Origin: Planctomycetaceae bacterium
Lineage (GTDB): Bacteria > Planctomycetota > Planctomycetia > Pirellulales > Pirellulaceae
NCBI GenBank assembly: GCA_022614795.1
Contig: JAKEHX010000340.1
Span: forward strand, 1-9,317
Direction of reading: 5' to 3'
DNA: 9,317 nt
Within the stretch, counting starts at the first letter, position 1, and every line of letters begins with the position of its first letter. A program made the position numbers and the translations under genes. This document shows positions 6,053-9,317 of this stretch, in pieces. The notes below the pieces were generated by a model that saw only the letters and a list, made by a program, of their open reading frames with translations, did not search any database and was not told the origin of the DNA.

Positions 6053-6116
6053 GGTGCATGAGTAAAACGACATGCACCATGCGCGTGGTGCATTTCGCTG
6101 CGCTCATGCACCCTAC
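6049..6116. repeat. BIME B: two inverted REP units with GTAG feet between convergent genes
   Basis: Units at 6049-6078 (plus) and 6116-6087 (minus) are 25 of 30 bases identical and separated by only 8 bases. Both are GTAG followed by GGTGCAT ... ATGCACC. They share the layout of the repeat at 5031-5125. The element fills the whole gap between two convergent genes and supplies both stop codons: TAG at 6050-6052 for the TIM-barrel gene and TAG at 6115-6113 (minus strand) for the AhpD-like gene. The full inverted repeat would fold into a long hairpin in transcripts from either side, so it could serve as a bidirectional terminator, although no U-tract follows. No RAYT transposase gene is present in the window. 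Confidence 0.85.
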
Positions 6117-6544
6117 TCCAGCGGCGGCAGCACGTCCGGCTCGATCTGGTAGCCATCGGCCAGAGCGTTCGTCTGGTTGAATAGCCCCGCAATCGCCAGG
6201 ATTTCGCCGAGGGTCTCGCCATCGACGCCCAGCTTCTTCAGGGCCGCCGTGTGGGAGTTGACGCAATACGCACAGCCGTTGGTGGCCGACACCGCCAGGG
6301 CAATCGTTTCGCGGGTCTTGGCGTCGAGCTTGCTCTGTCGCCCAGCCGCTTCGGGGTGCATCAGGGCCTTCAGCTGCCGCCAGACCAACTCAAGCTGATC
6401 GGGATGCGTGGCCAGCGCCCGCCAGAAGTTCGGCACGAAGTCGATGTTCTTAGTCCGCTTAATATCGTCGAAAATCTCGCGGACCTTGCCTCCGGCCCCC
6501 TGCTCATCGACCAGGCGAACCGTTGCTTGACGCACTGTATTCAT
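6113..6544 (-). CDS. Carboxymuconolactone decarboxylase/AhpD-like family protein
   Basis: A 143-residue all-helical CMD/AhpD-like protein, probably a cytoplasmic thiol peroxidase-like or reductant-linked enzyme. The family motif is complete: GCAYCVNSHTA with C91-x-x-C94 and H98, preceded by the helix LDAKTRETIALAVSATN. The N-terminal half (DFVPNFWRALATHP) fits the peroxidase-related subgroup rather than true carboxymuconolactone decarboxylase, which lacks the CxxC pair. The ATG at 6544 has GGGAG 8 bases upstream, drawn from the low-complexity repeat there. It is the last gene of the gnd-SDR-zwf unit, 41 bases after zwf, and ends on a TAG supplied by the repeat at 6116. An electron link to NADPH produced by its neighbours is an inference from context. 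Confidence 0.9.
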   Translation of the reverse strand: MNTVRQATVRLVDEQGAGGKVREIFDDIKRTKNIDFVPNFWRALATHPDQLELVWRQLKALMHPEAAGRQSKLDAKTRETIALAVSATNGCAYCVNSHTAALKKLGVDGETLGEILAIAGLFNQTNALADGYQIEPDVLPPLE

Positions 6545-6550
6545 TTCACT

Positions 6551-6589
6551 CGCTCCCTAGCCCTAGTCCCCGGCTCTAGCCCGACCTAG
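6551..6589. repeat. GGGxCTA-type low-complexity repeat in the zwf to AhpD-like gap
   Basis: On the minus strand this reads as repeated variants of GGGCTAGAG, GGGGACTAG and GGGCTAGGG. It covers nearly all of the 41-base gap, includes the zwf stop codon (TAG, 6588-6586) and provides the GGGAG (6557-6553) that is the likely ribosome-binding site of the downstream gene. It resembles the stretch at 2089-2137. Confidence 0.5.
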
Positions 6590-8040
6590 TGCAGCACCGG
6601 GCAAACATCAAACCACTCCCGCCCCTGGGCCTTCATCCACGCGTCGCTGCTCGCCGGGCCCCAGTCGCCGATTGGATAAGTCTCCAGCGGCGGAGCGGCG
6701 GGACTTTGCCAGGCGGCCAGAATCGGATCGATGATGCTCCAGGCCACCTCAACCTCATCGCTGCGGGCAAACAGGCTCGCGTCACCGTTCATCGCGTCCA
6801 AGAGGAGCCGCTGGTACGAGTCGGGCATCACCCCCGTGAACTCGCGAGCAAAGCTGAAGTCCAAATCGGTTGACCGCAGCTTCATCCCCGCGTCGGGCAC
6901 CTTCGTCTGAAAATGGAGCTGAATGCCCTCGGCCGGCTGAATCTGGATTACGAGCTTGTTGGCGTCCATGTGCGTTCGCGGCCCATCGCGGAACATCATG
7001 ATCGGCGGCTCGCGGTATTGAATGACGATCTGCGAAGTGCGGCAGCTCATTGCCTTGCCCGACCGCAGGTAGAACGGCACCCCCTGCCACCGCCAGTTGT
7101 CGATGTGCAGCTTCAGGGCGGCAAACGTCGCGGTCTGGCTATCCGGCGGCACTCCCTCGGCCTGGCGATAGCCCTCGTACTGGCCGCGGACCGTGTCGCG
7201 GGCGAAATCGCCCCCGGTCATCTGCTTGATCGTCCGCAACACCTTGACTTTCTCGTCGCGGATGAAGTCGGCCGAAAAACGGGCCGGCGCCTCCATCGCC
7301 GTAATCATCAACAGTTGCAGGAGGTGGTTCTGGAACATGTCGCGCAGCACGCCCGAATGGTCGTAGTAGCCCGCGCGACGTCCGACATCGACCTCTTCGG
7401 CCACGGTGATCTGCACGTGGTCGATGTAACGGCGGTTCCACAGCGGTTCGAAGATCGAGTTGGCGAACCGCAGGACCAGCATGTTCTGCACCGTCTCTTT
7501 GCCGAGGTAGTGGTCGATGCGATAGACCTGCTTTTCAGCAAAGACCTGGTGCGTTGCCCGATTCAGCTCCTGGGCCGAGCGGAGGTCCGTGCCAAAGGGC
7601 TTCTCAATCACGACCCGCCGCACGCCGCGCGACTCATCGGCCAGGCCCGAAGCGCCGAGATTCGCGATCGCTGCCGTATAGAGCGCGGGAGACGTCGATA
7701 GGTAATAGATCCGCGTGGCTCCTGGTCCCCCCTCAAGTGCGTCGAGCTGCTGGCTCAACGCTTGAAAATGGTCCAGCTTGTCGATGTCGCCAGGCTGGTA
7801 GAACACGCTGGACGCAAACTTCTGCCAGCTTGCGGCGTCGAATTCCTTGCCGGCGAACTTTTGCGTCGTAGCGGTCAGCTCCTGCCGCCAGGCATCCTGC
7901 GTGAATTTGGTTCGCGAAACGCCGACGACCCGCGTGTCCTTCGGCAGCCGGCCCTTTTGATGGAGCAGATAGAGGGCGGGAATGAGCTTGCGGCTGGTGA
8001 GGTCGCCGGAGGCGCCGAAGATCACGACCGTGTGAGCCAC
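6586..8040 (-). CDS. zwf: Glucose-6-phosphate 1-dehydrogenase
   Basis: Oxidises glucose 6-phosphate to 6-phosphogluconolactone with NADP+, the first step of the oxidative pentose phosphate pathway, in the cytoplasm. At 484 residues it has the usual bacterial length. The dinucleotide motif GASGDLTSRK is at 9-18, EKPFG at 146-150, and the active-site signature RIDHYLGKE at 174-182 with D176 and H177; the second histidine lies in DMFQNHLLQ at H239. The frame opens earlier at a TTG (8061) that overlaps the SDR stop, but I choose GTG at 8040 because a perfect AGGAGG lies 6 bases before it and the protein then begins MAHTVVIFGASGDL, as expected for the family. It lies 17 bases after the SDR gene, within the gnd-SDR-zwf operon. 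Confidence 0.97.
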   Translation of the reverse strand: MAHTVVIFGASGDLTSRKLIPALYLLHQKGRLPKDTRVVGVSRTKFTQDAWRQELTATTQKFAGKEFDAASWQKFASSVFYQPGDIDKLDHFQALSQQLDALEGGPGATRIYYLSTSPALYTAAIANLGASGLADESRGVRRVVIEKPFGTDLRSAQELNRATHQVFAEKQVYRIDHYLGKETVQNMLVLRFANSIFEPLWNRRYIDHVQITVAEEVDVGRRAGYYDHSGVLRDMFQNHLLQLLMITAMEAPARFSADFIRDEKVKVLRTIKQMTGGDFARDTVRGQYEGYRQAEGVPPDSQTATFAALKLHIDNWRWQGVPFYLRSGKAMSCRTSQIVIQYREPPIMMFRDGPRTHMDANKLVIQIQPAEGIQLHFQTKVPDAGMKLRSTDLDFSFAREFTGVMPDSYQRLLLDAMNGDASLFARSDEVEVAWSIIDPILAAWQSPAAPPLETYPIGDWGPASSDAWMKAQGREWFDVCPVLH

Positions 8041-8046
8041 TGCCAG

Positions 8047-8052
8047 CCTCCT
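8047..8052 (-). promoter_or_regulatory. Ribosome-binding site that sets the GTG start of zwf
   Basis: AGGAGG on the minus strand, 6 bases before GTG at 8040. It lies inside the frame that would be read if TTG at 8061 were the start, so it argues for the shorter protein. Confidence 0.85.
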
Positions 8053-8057
8053 GCCAC

Positions 8058-8849
8058 TCAAAAACGCATCGAGGTAAACCCGCCGTCCACGTAAATATCC
8101 TCGCCGGTCATAAACGACCCGGCCTTGCGCGACAGCAAAAGCAGGGCCGCGCCGACCAGCTCGTGCGGTTCGCCGAAGCGGGCCATCGGTGTGCCGCGCA
8201 TGATGTTGGCGACGCGCTCCTGGTCGAGAATCTTGCGGTTCTGCTCCGCTGGGAAAAAGCCCGGGCAGAGGACGTTCACGCGCACGTTTTTCGGAGCGAA
8301 CTCACGCGCCAGGTTCTTCGTCAGACTGACGACCGCCGCCTTAGCCGCCGAATAAGCAAATACTCGCGACAGCGGCAGATGAGCCGTTACGCTGCCGATG
8401 TTCAAGATCGACCCGCCGGCGGTCTGGGCCGCCATGTAGGGGGCGAAAACCTGGCAGCCCAGATGCGTGGCAGTGAGCTGGCTGTCGATGACCTTGTGCC
8501 AGTCCTCGTCGGTGATTTGCGCGTAAGGAACGGCGGAGTTGGTGCCGGCACAATTGACGAGCATATCGACCTGGCCGAACTGGGCCAGCGTGCCGTCGAG
8601 CAGCGCCTGCACGGATGCTCGCTTGTCGGCCTCCACCGGCAAAAAGACGGCCGCCCCGCCGTGAGCCTCGATGTTCTTCACGCGCTCCTGGCCGCGCTCT
8701 TTCGAGCGGCCGGCGACGACAACTTTGGCCCCGGCCTGGCCAATTCCCTCGGCCAGTGCCCCGCCCAGCACACCCGTGCCGCCGATGACGACGGCCACCT
8801 GGCCGCCCAATCCGAAGAGTTGCTGCAAATAGTCAGCACTGCTTGACAT
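8058..8849 (-). CDS. SDR-family oxidoreductase (sugar-acid dehydrogenase-like)
   Basis: A 263-residue classical short-chain dehydrogenase/reductase, cytoplasmic. The Rossmann fold begins at VAVVIGGTGVLGGALAEG (18-35) with R48 in VVAGRS after the second strand. Next are NCAG (99-102), catalytic S153 in ILNIGS, Y166-S-A-A-K170, and CPG at 195-197; it ends in DIYVDGGFTSMRF. The opening LFGLGGQVAVV and the GGTGVLGG motif resemble SDRs annotated as D-mannonate (fructuronate) or gluconate-type oxidoreductases. Its place between gnd and zwf makes a sugar or sugar-acid substrate likely, but none is proven. The helix that usually carries the structural Asn (VIDVNL) reads VIDSQL, with Gln at 124. The ATG follows the gnd stop by 3 bases; GAAGG lies 8 bases upstream. 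Confidence 0.9.
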   Translation of the reverse strand: MSSSADYLQQLFGLGGQVAVVIGGTGVLGGALAEGIGQAGAKVVVAGRSKERGQERVKNIEAHGGAAVFLPVEADKRASVQALLDGTLAQFGQVDMLVNCAGTNSAVPYAQITDEDWHKVIDSQLTATHLGCQVFAPYMAAQTAGGSILNIGSVTAHLPLSRVFAYSAAKAAVVSLTKNLAREFAPKNVRVNVLCPGFFPAEQNRKILDQERVANIMRGTPMARFGEPHELVGAALLLLSRKAGSFMTGEDIYVDGGFTSMRF

Positions 8850-8852
8850 ATG

Positions 8853-9317
8853 TCACGCCTTCGGAGCCTTGCGCAGCTCCAGCCACTCGCTGTGAAATTT
8901 CTTATCGAGCGGCTTGTCGATCCGCTGGTAGGTGTGGGCCCCGAAGTAGTCGCGCTGGGCCTGAAGCAGGTTGGCCGGCAGCCGCTCGCGGCGGAAGGCA
9001 TCGTAGTACGACAGGGCGCTGGTGAACTCGACCACCGGCAGACCCATTTGCGTGGCGATGACCACGACCTTGCGCCACGAATCTTGGGCTTTGGCCGTCG
9101 CCTCGGTGAAGTAGGGATCGAGCAGCAGGTTTTCGAGCTGCGGGTTCTTGTCGAAGGCTACCTTGATCCGCTCGAGAAACGCCGCCCGGATAATGCAGCC
9201 GCCGCGCCACAGGAGGGCGATGTCGCCATACTTGAGCGGCCACTGGTTCTCGGCCGCGGCGGCCTGAAGCTGCACGAAGCCCTGGGCGTAGCTGCAAATC
9301 TTGGAGGCGTAGAGGGC
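8853..9317 (-). CDS. gnd: 6-phosphogluconate dehydrogenase, C-terminal part (runs off the right edge)
   Basis: The C-terminal 154 residues of 6-phosphogluconate dehydrogenase, which decarboxylates 6-phosphogluconate to ribulose 5-phosphate with NADP+. Visible family marks are SKICSYAQGF near the window edge, GDIALLWRGGCIIRAAFLERI, the later SALSYYDAFRRERLPANLLQ, and QRDYFGAHTYQRID close to the end. These belong to the all-helical dimerisation and substrate domain; the N-terminal NADP-binding domain lies beyond the window. The frame is open to the edge, so this is a truncation by the window, not a pseudogene. It ends FHSEWLELRKAPKA with a short extra tail after the usual FHTEW-like end. It is the most upstream visible gene of the operon, and its TGA is 3 bases before the SDR ATG. 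Confidence 0.96.
   Translation of the reverse strand, partial: ALYASKICSYAQGFVQLQAAAAENQWPLKYGDIALLWRGGCIIRAAFLERIKVAFDKNPQLENLLLDPYFTEATAKAQDSWRKVVVIATQMGLPVVEFTSALSYYDAFRRERLPANLLQAQRDYFGAHTYQRIDKPLDKKFHSEWLELRKAPKA

Noticed and set aside
8041..8061. TTG start of zwf overlapping the SDR stop as TTGA
   Set aside because: The perfect AGGAGG lies downstream of that TTG and 6 bases before GTG at 8040, and the extra residues are not part of the usual N-terminus.

Overview
The window looks like a chromosomal segment from a GC-rich planctomycete, most likely of the Pirellulales type. The basis is family-level only: a DUF1559 pseudopilin-like protein (a family expanded in Planctomycetes), a large membrane-anchored multihaem cytochrome with HEAT and TPR repeats, and a Tat-tagged hydroxypyruvate-isomerase-like TIM barrel. 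No rRNA, tRNA, CRISPR array, transposase gene or phage gene is visible. Gene density is ordinary and no gap exceeds 300 bases. The 208-base gap at 733-940 holds only the leader of the DUF1559 gene and a poor hairpin.

Left part, all on the minus strand, in order of transcription: a 73-residue hypothetical protein (4310-4089); a DUF433 antitoxin (4032-3817) overlapping a DUF5615 PIN-like toxin (3820-3488) by 4 bases; an 845-residue protein with eight CxxCH haem sites (3478-941) that starts 9 bases after the toxin stop; and the first 244 codons of a DUF1559 protein (732 to the window edge).

Centre, plus strand: a Nudix-like protein of the COG4112 type (4423-5034) and a Tat-signal TIM-barrel isomerase-like protein (5141-6052). 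Each is followed by a repeat made of two inverted 30-base units. Every unit is a GTAG tetranucleotide followed by an imperfect hairpin with GGTGCAT/ATGCACC-type ends. This is the architecture of REP elements mobilised by RAYT (TnpA-REP) transposases, paired as a BIME. The GTAG foot supplies the in-frame TAG stop codon of three genes, and one of the four copies carries a compensatory stem change. This is the most interesting structure in the window.

Right part, minus strand: a probable oxidative pentose-phosphate operon, gnd (C-terminal part only, running off the right edge) - SDR oxidoreductase - zwf - AhpD-like carboxymuconolactone decarboxylase family protein. Spacings are 3, 17 and 41 bases. 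zwf and gnd would generate NADPH; no 6-phosphogluconolactonase gene is visible between them. The operon ends inside the second BIME, head-on with the TIM-barrel gene.

I see no convincing new defence or biosynthetic system. The items worth a second look are the REP/BIME elements and their use as stop codons, the toxin-antitoxin pair fused transcriptionally to a respiratory-type cytochrome, and a GGGxCTA-type low-complexity repeat that appears both inside the cytochrome gene and before the AhpD-like gene.
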